Shown here piece by piece: positions 18,148-26,157 of a stretch of DNA of 64,000 bases. The stretch is from Pirellula sp. Lineage in GTDB: Bacteria > Planctomycetota > Planctomycetia > Pirellulales > PNKZ01. Both the position numbers and the translations under genes were made by a program. The stretch's first letter is position 1. Each line of letters begins with the position of its first letter. The DNA lies in the NCBI GenBank assembly GCA_013822735.1, contig PNKZ01000003.1, forward strand, positions 1 to 64,000, given 5' to 3'. Below the pieces are notes generated by a model. That model ran no database searches. It had not been told where the DNA came from and worked only from the letters and a program-made list of their open reading frames with translations.

Positions 18148-19059
18148 CTACCTGTCAAAAAGAGGTCGCCATTGATCTGAGTGACTCCACCAAAGTATTG
18201 GCAGAGAATTATCTGGTACTGCATGCTCAAACGCATAGACAACCTCAAGATGGCCAAATCCACGACGATCTGCTCCCACAATGTCGATCTTTCGGTCGAT
18301 CAACAGATCATAGAAAAAGTTTCGCGCGACGTCAGGGGAGTTGACGCCATCGGGAAATGCCCCACTTTCCGCATGAAAAAAAGCGTGGCTGTTGTCAAGG
18401 CGATCGACCGCCGCGACATGCACACTTGGGAGCAGGTTCTTGAGCAAACCGAGTCCCCGCTCGTGGCCTGCGAGACAGCCATATATGAAGCACGCGTCAT
18501 TAAGAAAACGATCAAGTTGTGAACTGACGAGAAACTCCGAGAACTGCTCGCCGGTGCCTAGAAAATCATCGACGAAAACAAAAACGTCTACGCTTCCAAT
18601 CAACGACGAGACCTGATCAGGGTAAATGATCCATTGCTCATTGAGGCGAAGTGATCTTTTAAGATGCCTGGCAATAACCGGACCGCTCTTTGTGGGCGGC
18701 GATGACGGCGGAATGACCGGAATCACTCTTATGCGAGGGTCTACTGTAGGATGACGCAAAAGAGTGTAGATATCTCGCAATCCGTTCGTGAGTGAATGAA
18801 GTCGGGCATGGTCAGGTAGCGCACGCGTCAGCAATTGACGAAGCAATGCAACCGTTTGGTCATCTGAGCGGTAGATTAGCGCATCCAAAACCTTTGCTGC
18901 AAAATAGCGCTCTTCATTAGTTCGAAAATTTGCGATCCATGAATCGAGACGAGGGCGTTGTAGCCCTGACCAAAAGTTGTAGCCGACAAGTTCCCTGCAT
19001 CGCGAGAATATTGAGGTCGCGTAAATATTGCCGTCCTTCGGAACCTGAAATGAACACAC
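18148..19059 (-). CDS. Phosphoribosyltransferase-like conflict protein (PRTase-CE type)
   Basis: 303 residues starting at a GTG with a GGGAG site upstream. The diagnostic segment is FVDDFLGTG (residues 162-170), matching the VVDDxxxTG PRPP-binding loop of type I phosphoribosyltransferases, preceded by the hydrophobic strand VDVFVF. The N-terminal ~100 residues are helical and the C-terminus ends in a WW-S-H-S-DQW region. Known PRTase-CE proteins lie beside ORC/CDC6-like ATPases, exactly as here (5-base gap), and are predicted nucleotide- or base-targeting effectors. The activity itself is not demonstrated by the sequence. Confidence 0.65.
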   Translation of the reverse strand: MCSFQVPKDGNIYATSIFSRCRELVGYNFWSGLQRPRLDSWIANFRTNEERYFAAKVLDALIYRSDDQTVALLRQLLTRALPDHARLHSLTNGLRDIYTLLRHPTVDPRIRVIPVIPPSSPPTKSGPVIARHLKRSLRLNEQWIIYPDQVSSLIGSVDVFVFVDDFLGTGEQFSEFLVSSQLDRFLNDACFIYGCLAGHERGLGLLKNLLPSVHVAAVDRLDNSHAFFHAESGAFPDGVNSPDVARNFFYDLLIDRKIDIVGADRRGFGHLEVVYAFEHAVPDNSLPILWWSHSDQWRPLFDR

Positions 19060-19080
19060 CGTCCCACTCCCTTTGCAATG

Positions 19081-19557
19081 CTATTGAATTGAACGGTTAT
19101 CATCCTCGGTCTTTGTTGATTTGCTATAGCCGGTGTCTTGCCTTGACATGTTGACCGCATGTTTTTGTTTGTAGATATCATAAACCTTGTCTGCTGTTAG
19201 TCCGGCAGAAAGCATCGCAGAAACCAGGAAGTGCAGGATGTCGATAAGTTCGACTCTGATGTTTTGTAAATCAATTCTGTCTTTGCTCCACCACTTCCAC
19301 AGTAGGTCGTCTTTAAGTTCTGCAATTTCCGCGTCCATGGCTTGGCAGTATTTTGAGAGCCATTGATTTGGGAGGTCGTTCACATTAAGCCGATCACTGT
19401 TAACCTGATCAATGATTGCATTCATTAAGAGCGGCGTGCCCTCACCTGTCTTCATTCCGTTCTTCGTGAAGACGTGATTATTGAGTTCTGACTGCATGAC
19501 AAAGAGTGACTTGAGCATATCATCCGCAGCCGGGACCGGCGGTTTCGTATCTGCCAT
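19081..19557 (-). CDS. All-alpha dUTPase-2-like NTP pyrophosphatase
   Basis: 158 residues. The motif set ExxEL...WKWW, then ..N.RVELIDILHFLVS, matches the dimeric all-alpha dUTPase (dUTPase_2/MazG-related) pattern: acidic EIAEL helix, Trp pair, and ExxD in the second helix for Mg2+ binding. The family hydrolyses dUTP or related NTPs to the monophosphate and PPi. It starts after GGAGA, 32 bases beyond hsdR, and ends 21 bases before the PRTase-like gene, so it heads the five-gene operon and may also be read from the RM promoter. A nucleotide-depleting or nucleotide-sensing role beside a PRTase is attractive but inferred. Confidence 0.7.
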   Translation of the reverse strand: MADTKPPVPAADDMLKSLFVMQSELNNHVFTKNGMKTGEGTPLLMNAIIDQVNSDRLNVNDLPNQWLSKYCQAMDAEIAELKDDLLWKWWSKDRIDLQNIRVELIDILHFLVSAMLSAGLTADKVYDIYKQKHAVNMSRQDTGYSKSTKTEDDNRSIQ

Positions 19558-19589
19558 TCTTATTCTCCGTTTGACGCTTAACTCTGTAA

Positions 19590-22538
19590 CTACGCCGCGT
19601 TGCCGTCGTAGGTCATTTTGAAGATCGTGTCGGTCAGCCAGCGCTTGAAGCCTTCGTTGTCGCTGAACTGCTTAAAAAGCTCGGTATCGTCTTTCATCAA
19701 CGACACGATCACCCGCGCCAGCGCCTTATCGTGCTCGATACGGGCGTTCTGCTTGTCCGAGTTCTTCATCGCGTTCTGATACGCCGTGTCGGCCGCGACC
19801 TTCGCCGGGATCTCTTCGGTTATCATCTTGTGAACGCGGTCGGCGTCGGTCCACGCGATATTACCGAACTGATCGTTGAAGGTCTTGAGGATGTTCGAGA
19901 GCCGATCGAGTTCCGGCTCCGGCTTGTGCCCGCCGCCGCTGGTCGGCACCGCCTCGATCTCGGCGTCGGCGTCAGGCAGTTGGATCTGCATCGCGGCCTT
20001 CTTCTCGACGCGGTAACTGTCCATGTCGATCGCTTCGAGGAGGCCCTTCGACAGGTCTTCTTCCTTCGGGGCCGGCAGCTTGGGAATCAGAAAGTTCAGG
20101 AAGATCGACAGCTTTTCCCAGCCGGCGTTGGTGTACGGCAGAATCGCCGACAGGAAGCCGTAGGTCCGCACGAACGTCTTGGCCTTGCCTTTGAAGTCGA
20201 TTTGCCCGTCTTCGTCGAGTTGGTCTTTGTACGTCGCGACGCAGGCATCGAGGATCGGATCGAGCTTGTCGCGATCGGCCCCGCCGAGATAAAGGGCCAC
20301 AAGCTGGTCAATCTGCGAGGGCGAGTAGACCTGCCGTCCGTCGAGGTCGTTCTTGAGATCGTGGAGCTTGTTCGGGTCCGTTTCCTTGCTCAAGATCGTC
20401 GTGCGGTAGTAATCGGCAAACGCTTGCTGGATCGTGTCGGAGTCGTTCAGAAAATCGAGCACGAACACGTCGTGCTTCTGCGGATGCGCCCGATTCAATC
20501 GCGAAAGCGTCTGTACCGCCTTAATGCCCGACAGCGGCTTATCGACATACATGGTGTGCAAGAGCGGCTCGTCGTAGCCGGTCTGAAACTTGTCGGCGCA
20601 AATCAAGAACCGGTACGGGTCTTCCTGGATGTTGTCGGCGATCTTGTTGCTCGGGAAGCCGTTGAGCGACGACTCGGTCACCTTCTGCCCGCCGTATTCA
20701 TGCTCGCCCGAGAACGCCACGATCGGCCGGTACGGGCTCTTCCGTTCCTGGAGGTAGTCGCAGAAGGCGTTGTAATACTGTACGGCCCGCTCGATGCCGC
20801 TCGTCACGACCATCGCTCGCGCCTCGCCGCCGACCTTGTTCAGGGCGATGACCTGCTCGTGAAAATGGTCGACCATGATCTCGGCCTTGAGGCGGATCGC
20901 GTGGTCGTTGCTTTCGACAAAGCGGCGGAGTTTCTTCTTGGCCCGCTTCGTGTCGAATTCGGGATCGCTCTCGACGGTCTTGATGAGCTTATAGTAGCTG
21001 TCCACCGGCGTGTACGACTTGAGCACGTCCTGAATGAAACCTTCCTGGATCGCCTGCTTCATCGTGTAGGAGTGGAACGGTCGGTACTTCGTCTCTCCCC
21101 CTTCCTGATATGGAATGCCGAAGATTTGCAGCGTCTTGTTTTTCGGAGTGGCGGTGAAGGCGAAGTAGCTCGCGTTGGGCAGCAGCTTCCGCGCCTCCAT
21201 GATGCGGTTGATCTTGTCTTCGGTCGTGTCGTCTTCGTCGTCGGCGTCGGTGCCCGTCTCGGCCAGCGCCATGTTCATGGCGGCGGTCGTGCGCCCCCCT
21301 TGGCTCGAATGGGCCTCGTCGATCACCAGGGCGAACTTCCGGCCGCGATGCTCGGTCCCCATCTCTTCCAAGATGAAGGGAAACTTCTGCACGGTCGAAA
21401 TGATGATCTTCTTACCGCCCTCGATGAACTTGCGCAGGTCGCCCGAGTGTTCGGCGTGGCCGACCGTCGCGCCGACTTGGGCAAACTGCTTGATCGTGTC
21501 GCGAATTTGCTGGTCGAGGATGCGGCGGTCGGTGATGACGATGATCGAATCGAAGACTGGCTTGTCATCTTTCTTCAAGACAATCAATTGGTGCGCAAGC
21601 CATGCGATCGAGTTGCTCTTGCCGCTACCGGCCGAGTGCTGAATCAAATACCGCTTGCCGATGCCGTGCTGCGCCGCGTCTTTGAGCAATTTACGCACGA
21701 CGTCCAACTGGTGATAACGCGGGAAGATTTGGACCGACTTCTTCTTGCCGGTCTTGGGATCTTTGGTTTCAACGACCTGGGCATAGTTTTCCAGGATGTT
21801 GGTCAGCCCCTGCGGCGTGAGGATCTGCTTCCACAGATAATCGGTTTTCAATCCGTCCGGGTTAGGCGGGTTCCCTGCGCCGTCGTTCCAACCCCGGTTG
21901 AGCGGCAAGAACCACGATGCCTTGCCTTTTAGGTGCGTGCAGAATCGGACTTCGGCATCATCGACGGCCAAGTGGACGATGCAGCGCCCGAACTGAAACA
22001 GCAACTCGCGCGGGTCGCGGTCGCGCTGGTACTGCTGCACGGCGTCGGCGACGGTCTGCTTGGTCAGGCTGTTTTTCAACTCGAATGTCGCAACCGGCAG
22101 GCCGTTGATGAACAGCGCCAGGTCGAGGGCATTCTGCGTTTCGTCGCGACTGTACCGAAGTTGCCGCGTGACGCTGAATCGGTTGGCCGCGAATCGTTCT
22201 TCGGCTTTCACGTTCCCCGGCGTCGGTGTGCCGTAGAATAAATCGACATGGTGCGGGCCGTGTTTCAGGCCGTGCCGTAGAACGTCGATCACGCCCCGCT
22301 TGGCGACTTCGCCTTGCAGCCGGGCCAGGAACTTCTGCCGAACGGGGCAGTCGTTGTTCAACTCGAACGCCGCGATGAGTGGTTCCTGCGTCGCTTCGAC
22401 GAATGCGCGCAGCCTGACCAGATCGACGGCAAACTCGCGGTCGTAATCCTTCGGATCGCCGGGCAACCACTTGGCAGCCAGCATGTCGGCGACCATCAGG
22501 CTTTCAAGGCCCTTTTCGCTCGTGTCAGTTTTGTCCAT
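19590..22538 (-). CDS. hsdR: Type I restriction endonuclease subunit R
   Basis: 982 residues, normal size. N-terminal nuclease domain with FELKN (E-x-K of the PD-(D/E)XK site), then SF2 translocase motifs: HSAGSGKSNS (Walker A), VITDRRILDQQI (Ia), LVIDEAHSSQGG (DEAH), FAFTATPKNKT (III), and QTLSRLNRAHPQK (VI). It translocates DNA and cleaves unmodified invading DNA with HsdM and HsdS. Twelve bases separate it from the PLD-like gene upstream. The long plus-strand open frame over it is an antisense shadow. Confidence 0.95.
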   Translation of the reverse strand: MDKTDTSEKGLESLMVADMLAAKWLPGDPKDYDREFAVDLVRLRAFVEATQEPLIAAFELNNDCPVRQKFLARLQGEVAKRGVIDVLRHGLKHGPHHVDLFYGTPTPGNVKAEERFAANRFSVTRQLRYSRDETQNALDLALFINGLPVATFELKNSLTKQTVADAVQQYQRDRDPRELLFQFGRCIVHLAVDDAEVRFCTHLKGKASWFLPLNRGWNDGAGNPPNPDGLKTDYLWKQILTPQGLTNILENYAQVVETKDPKTGKKKSVQIFPRYHQLDVVRKLLKDAAQHGIGKRYLIQHSAGSGKSNSIAWLAHQLIVLKKDDKPVFDSIIVITDRRILDQQIRDTIKQFAQVGATVGHAEHSGDLRKFIEGGKKIIISTVQKFPFILEEMGTEHRGRKFALVIDEAHSSQGGRTTAAMNMALAETGTDADDEDDTTEDKINRIMEARKLLPNASYFAFTATPKNKTLQIFGIPYQEGGETKYRPFHSYTMKQAIQEGFIQDVLKSYTPVDSYYKLIKTVESDPEFDTKRAKKKLRRFVESNDHAIRLKAEIMVDHFHEQVIALNKVGGEARAMVVTSGIERAVQYYNAFCDYLQERKSPYRPIVAFSGEHEYGGQKVTESSLNGFPSNKIADNIQEDPYRFLICADKFQTGYDEPLLHTMYVDKPLSGIKAVQTLSRLNRAHPQKHDVFVLDFLNDSDTIQQAFADYYRTTILSKETDPNKLHDLKNDLDGRQVYSPSQIDQLVALYLGGADRDKLDPILDACVATYKDQLDEDGQIDFKGKAKTFVRTYGFLSAILPYTNAGWEKLSIFLNFLIPKLPAPKEEDLSKGLLEAIDMDSYRVEKKAAMQIQLPDADAEIEAVPTSGGGHKPEPELDRLSNILKTFNDQFGNIAWTDADRVHKMITEEIPAKVAADTAYQNAMKNSDKQNARIEHDKALARVIVSLMKDDTELFKQFSDNEGFKRWLTDTIFKMTYDGNAA

Positions 22539-22550
22539 GCGAAAGCCTCT

Positions 22551-23492
22551 TCACCGGTCCCAAGCCGTCAGTAATTTCTTTGCTAGGTCCGCGTCACGGA
22601 CTTGGCCTCCTTTTCCGAGGCGCTTTTTGGCTCCATACCCGAGTTGTTTCGCCAACCTTCCCAACAAGACCCGTCGTCTGTTGGGCACTTCGAGGTAGAC
22701 AAACGTCACGCGCTTGCGGCCCCTCCGCCAATGACGCAGGTGCAATACGTTGCCAGGGGGACTCACAAACTTGCGGCCGTCCTCTTCCTTGAGAACTTGT
22801 ACGACCGTATCACGGACGCGAAAGGGGCAGTTACCGGTCCACCAAAAGTCTTGGACCTCATGAGTGCGACGGTGTTGTCTCTTAGAAATCGCAGCTCGCT
22901 CACCAGATTCCTGCGCCGACTCGGAGCCGTCTGGAATAAAGCCCTCGGTAAGTTGTGCAATCCGAAGTTTCGGCAACTCAATGCGATTCTTCGTGACTCG
23001 CGACCTTCGCGGCGTCGCACGATTCCCGGGAACTCGGGGAGGCCGATAAATCAACTGTAGCATTTGCAAAGCGTCCGGCCCCAGTTCGTGGACGCAAAGG
23101 TCTTTCGCAAACGTGCGAGCCGCCTTTACAGCTTCGGCGTCAGTCGTGGCGAGGAGCGCTTCGATGAGCATATTTGCCGATCGGTTCGAGACGTTCGTCG
23201 AACCAATGAAGGCCCTCTGTCCAAAAACAAAGAGCTTGGCGTGCAAGTTCGGCGCGCTGAAAATTCGGACGCCGATTTTTTGCAGCTTCAATAATTCGGC
23301 AGGGCAAGTTTGCCCGCTCTTGACCGCTGCCTCGCCGGCATCGACGACGAGGCGACTCTTCGGCCGAAGCGGCAACAGCTTACTTGCACCCCTGCCGAAA
23401 TAGGCAACGGCGGCGAGGCTCGCTCGCCGGGACTTCTTTGCGGCCCGCGTAAGCTCCTTCCAAACGCTTTTGGTAATCAACTCACTGCTCAC
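22551..23492 (-). CDS. PLD-like protein inside the type I RM operon
   Basis: 313 residues from a GTG at 23492, overlapping the preceding stop as GTGA, with a GGAGG-rich site just upstream. A single PLD-type active site is visible in NLHAKLFVFG, followed by RAFIGSTNVS (the downstream GS-N of the family); the usual Asp of HxKxxxxD is replaced by Gly. The C-terminal 150 residues are basic with a WWTGNCPF segment that may bind nucleic acid. PLD-family nucleases act as dimers with one HKD each. Its position between HsdS and HsdR ties it to restriction, as nuclease or accessory. Confidence 0.7.
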   Translation of the reverse strand: MSSELITKSVWKELTRAAKKSRRASLAAVAYFGRGASKLLPLRPKSRLVVDAGEAAVKSGQTCPAELLKLQKIGVRIFSAPNLHAKLFVFGQRAFIGSTNVSNRSANMLIEALLATTDAEAVKAARTFAKDLCVHELGPDALQMLQLIYRPPRVPGNRATPRRSRVTKNRIELPKLRIAQLTEGFIPDGSESAQESGERAAISKRQHRRTHEVQDFWWTGNCPFRVRDTVVQVLKEEDGRKFVSPPGNVLHLRHWRRGRKRVTFVYLEVPNRRRVLLGRLAKQLGYGAKKRLGKGGQVRDADLAKKLLTAWDR

Positions 23493-24778
23493 AGCTTCAC
23501 CTCCTCCAATGGAAGAGCGAGTGATTGCTGAATTGATCGAATTACCGGAACAAATGGTTGACCCGCAATCTCCCACCTGTGATTCCAAACGTCGATGGGG
23601 AATAGCAGGCTGGAATGAGACAAAACGAGGTTTGTCCAGCTCTCAGCGTTTGCAAGCGGCAATCCTTGGTCGCCCATCTCTTCGGCATTCAGCAGTCCCA
23701 GGTAGACGAGAACCACAGGGATGCCCAGCTCGGCAGCTTTCCATGACCATGCGAAGCGGTTCGACATTTGATAGTGCGAATCTCGCGAAAGCCGCCATTC
23801 AAGGCCCGTGGCAAGCGATAGCCCCTGATTTGCAGAATTGATCGCCAACTCAATTCGGTCGTGGTTGGCTCGGCTTCCAACGGAACTGGCGTCAGGCTGA
23901 CCTTTTCCCTTCTCCTCTTTCAGAAGTTCCTCGTCGTGAGCCTTGGCTTCGATGAGCAACAAGCCTTGCTTTCCTTCGATCATGCAGGTACTCGCGATGT
24001 CCCAATTTGGAGTGTTTGCACTTCGCTGGACGGCCAGCCACCACGATTTCAATTGCTCACGTTTTCCGCTTTCGACCAATTCAACACACTCGCCAAGCCG
24101 CGCTTCCGTTGGATCATCGAATCCTTTCGGCAGCCAACAATCGGTAGGGCGAACTTCGCCCCACGGTTCAACTAGTTGCGTGAGCCTTCGGGCGACGCAC
24201 TCTCGTCGTCCGTGAGTTAGTAGATGGCAACGCGCCTTACTTCCGCGACGCTGATTGGGTTGAAGTCGAGCAAGCAGGTCTACGAGAGATTGGGTGGCGC
24301 GAATATCATTCGCAGGCGGCAATTCGCTGAGCTCGTCGGCGAGACACACAAAATTTTGCAACAGGGCTCGCAAGACATCGACAGTCAGAACTGTCCCCCA
24401 TGTTCGTTTTTGCGTTGCGGGATCGACATTCCAGAGACGAAGCGCAACAATCTCATTGTCGTCCCCGGGTAGGTAAGCAACGCCGCCATGTGCGATACTG
24501 TTCCGAAGCAGCCGCAACAGATCACCAAGGTTGCCCGGTTCGCGATCCGTTGCGAGCTCCCTTTCTACGTGCGGCCATCCCTGTGATTCGGCTGCCTTGA
24601 TCCCTACTGAATTGAGTTGTGTTCGCAGTCGCTCCCAGGGATGTGCCAATGCACCAAGAAACGAATTGACCAACTGCGTGACTTCAAAAGGCCCGTCGCG
24701 TGTTGCTTGCTCCTCAATCCTGTGCAGGTTGAACATGGTTCGTCGCATGACATCTCTTACCGGCATTTCAGGATTCAT
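23489..24778 (-). CDS. HEPN plus PD-(D/E)XK-like two-domain protein
   Basis: 429 residues, starting with ATGA overlap on hsdS. The N-terminal ~170 residues are helical and carry R92-N-S-I-A-H97, the RxxxxH signature of HEPN ribonucleases. The C-terminal part has D260 (NWDIAS) and E277-A-K279 (LLLIEAKA), a PD-(D/E)XK-like arrangement. The fusion suggests an RNase effector joined to a DNase-like domain, placed within an RM operon where toxic activity could be held by the modification enzyme. Not recognised as a named family; the domain calls rest on short motifs. Confidence 0.55.
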   Translation of the reverse strand: MNPEMPVRDVMRRTMFNLHRIEEQATRDGPFEVTQLVNSFLGALAHPWERLRTQLNSVGIKAAESQGWPHVERELATDREPGNLGDLLRLLRNSIAHGGVAYLPGDDNEIVALRLWNVDPATQKRTWGTVLTVDVLRALLQNFVCLADELSELPPANDIRATQSLVDLLARLQPNQRRGSKARCHLLTHGRRECVARRLTQLVEPWGEVRPTDCWLPKGFDDPTEARLGECVELVESGKREQLKSWWLAVQRSANTPNWDIASTCMIEGKQGLLLIEAKAHDEELLKEEKGKGQPDASSVGSRANHDRIELAINSANQGLSLATGLEWRLSRDSHYQMSNRFAWSWKAAELGIPVVLVYLGLLNAEEMGDQGLPLANAESWTNLVLSHSSLLFPIDVWNHRWEIAGQPFVPVIRSIQQSLALPLEEVKL

Positions 24779-26157
24779 GCTTCGATCTCCACCGATTCGG
24801 TATCGAGGTCCAAGTCTTCAATTACTTCCTCGCCATCGGTCAGCGAGCCCAATTCGTCAGAAACGCCTTGCTCTTCGATCACTTCCGAAAGCCGACGTGC
24901 AGCTTCCCGCACGTCGAGCTTGCCGGTGACGACGTCAGCAATCAATCGCACTCGATACTCATGAAGCAGTTCTAATTCACGTTTTGCCTTTTGAATGGTA
25001 TCGGTCAGAGACGCGGTTTCAGACCGAGTCGCATCGAGAATTCGTTGTTGCTCATTTGCCGATGGTACAGCGATGGCAATCGACATAAGGCGATCTTGGG
25101 TCAGCTTCGGTTGTGCTGCACCACTTATCCACGGCAGGTAATTCAGCGTCTCTAACAAATGTGCCAAGTATTCGAGCTTTCCCCGTCGCGGCTTGAGTAT
25201 ATGGGCGTGGTTATTCACCCAAAACTTTCCTCTCGCAATGATGGCGAGCGGTAGATTTCGCAGTACCAAGTTGGCACCATCTTCCGCGATCAATAAAAGC
25301 TCTTCGTCAAAAAGGAAATCGTCAACTTTGTCGATGACGCCTGATGCACCGTAATAGTCGTAGGTGCGAGTAGTCATCGTGCCGCGCTCTGTGCTACTCA
25401 GCGGTACTCGCCGACGATTCAAGCACGCAAATTCCGTTTTGATGCGAGAGACGGTCCAGTGCTCTGGCACGTCACCGAGCCAGTCGGTGCCGGAGGGTTT
25501 GAAGTGTACGTTGGAGTCGAGACCTCGTGTGACAGCGCGGTGGATGATGGCCCGCTTCTGCTCGTTCAACAGAGCGATCAGTCGCCGCTTCGCGCCGATG
25601 CACCGCCGAATCCGCCGGTCTGCATGGTCGATAAATCGGACGATGGCTGACTGCTCGTCGGGTGGGGGAAACGGCGTGGGGATTTGCTTGAACTCTTCCC
25701 AATACAGCCGATTGCGGTCGGAGACGATGCCGCGAGAGTAGTTGTTGACTTCGCCCTTATAGGCGTCTGTACGGAAGAGGTGAGCAAAGTAGTCCGTGTT
25801 CGTATCGGGAAATGGCCGAGCGACGACGTACGCCGGACTAATGAGGCCGTCGACCGGGGCAACGCCGACCGCTCCCTGCCACATTCGCATCATGTTGTAC
25901 GCAATGTCCCCCTGGCAGGCGCGCTTGTATTTCGTCTTGTCGGCGATTACTTGCTTTCGCAGCGACGAATCAAAGTCGCGAACACGCACGCCGGTTCTGA
26001 GTGAGACTTCGAGGATCGGCAAGTCGGGAAAGCCGGTCTCAGTCCTTTCGGCGAAGAGTCGACCATTTCGTCGAACGTCCCAGTGGGCCGGGATGCTTCC
26101 CAACCACGGAATCCCGGAATCGCGATATTCGGAGTACGGCCGGAGACCCTCGATCAT
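24775..26157 (-). CDS. hsdS: Type I restriction specificity subunit S
   Basis: 460 residues from the ATG at 26157, which overlaps the preceding stop (ATGA); an in-frame ATG at 26193 is less likely. Two target recognition domains are evident from the repeated openings GIPWLGSIPAHWDVRRN (near residue 15) and TDWLGDVPEHWTVSRI (near 225), each followed by the PPxxEQ-type end of the central conserved helix (PFPPPDEQSAIV and AVPSANEQQRIL). It determines the bipartite DNA target for HsdM and HsdR. The C-terminus has an acidic extension. Confidence 0.93.
   Translation of the reverse strand: MIEGLRPYSEYRDSGIPWLGSIPAHWDVRRNGRLFAERTETGFPDLPILEVSLRTGVRVRDFDSSLRKQVIADKTKYKRACQGDIAYNMMRMWQGAVGVAPVDGLISPAYVVARPFPDTNTDYFAHLFRTDAYKGEVNNYSRGIVSDRNRLYWEEFKQIPTPFPPPDEQSAIVRFIDHADRRIRRCIGAKRRLIALLNEQKRAIIHRAVTRGLDSNVHFKPSGTDWLGDVPEHWTVSRIKTEFACLNRRRVPLSSTERGTMTTRTYDYYGASGVIDKVDDFLFDEELLLIAEDGANLVLRNLPLAIIARGKFWVNNHAHILKPRRGKLEYLAHLLETLNYLPWISGAAQPKLTQDRLMSIAIAVPSANEQQRILDATRSETASLTDTIQKAKRELELLHEYRVRLIADVVTGKLDVREAARRLSEVIEEQGVSDELGSLTDGEEVIEDLDLDTESVEIEA

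Noticed and set aside
19731-21932. 733-codon plus-strand open frame opposite hsdR
   Set aside because: It mirrors hsdR codons on the antisense strand, is Val/Arg/Asp-rich as expected for a shadow, and hsdR has all its motifs.
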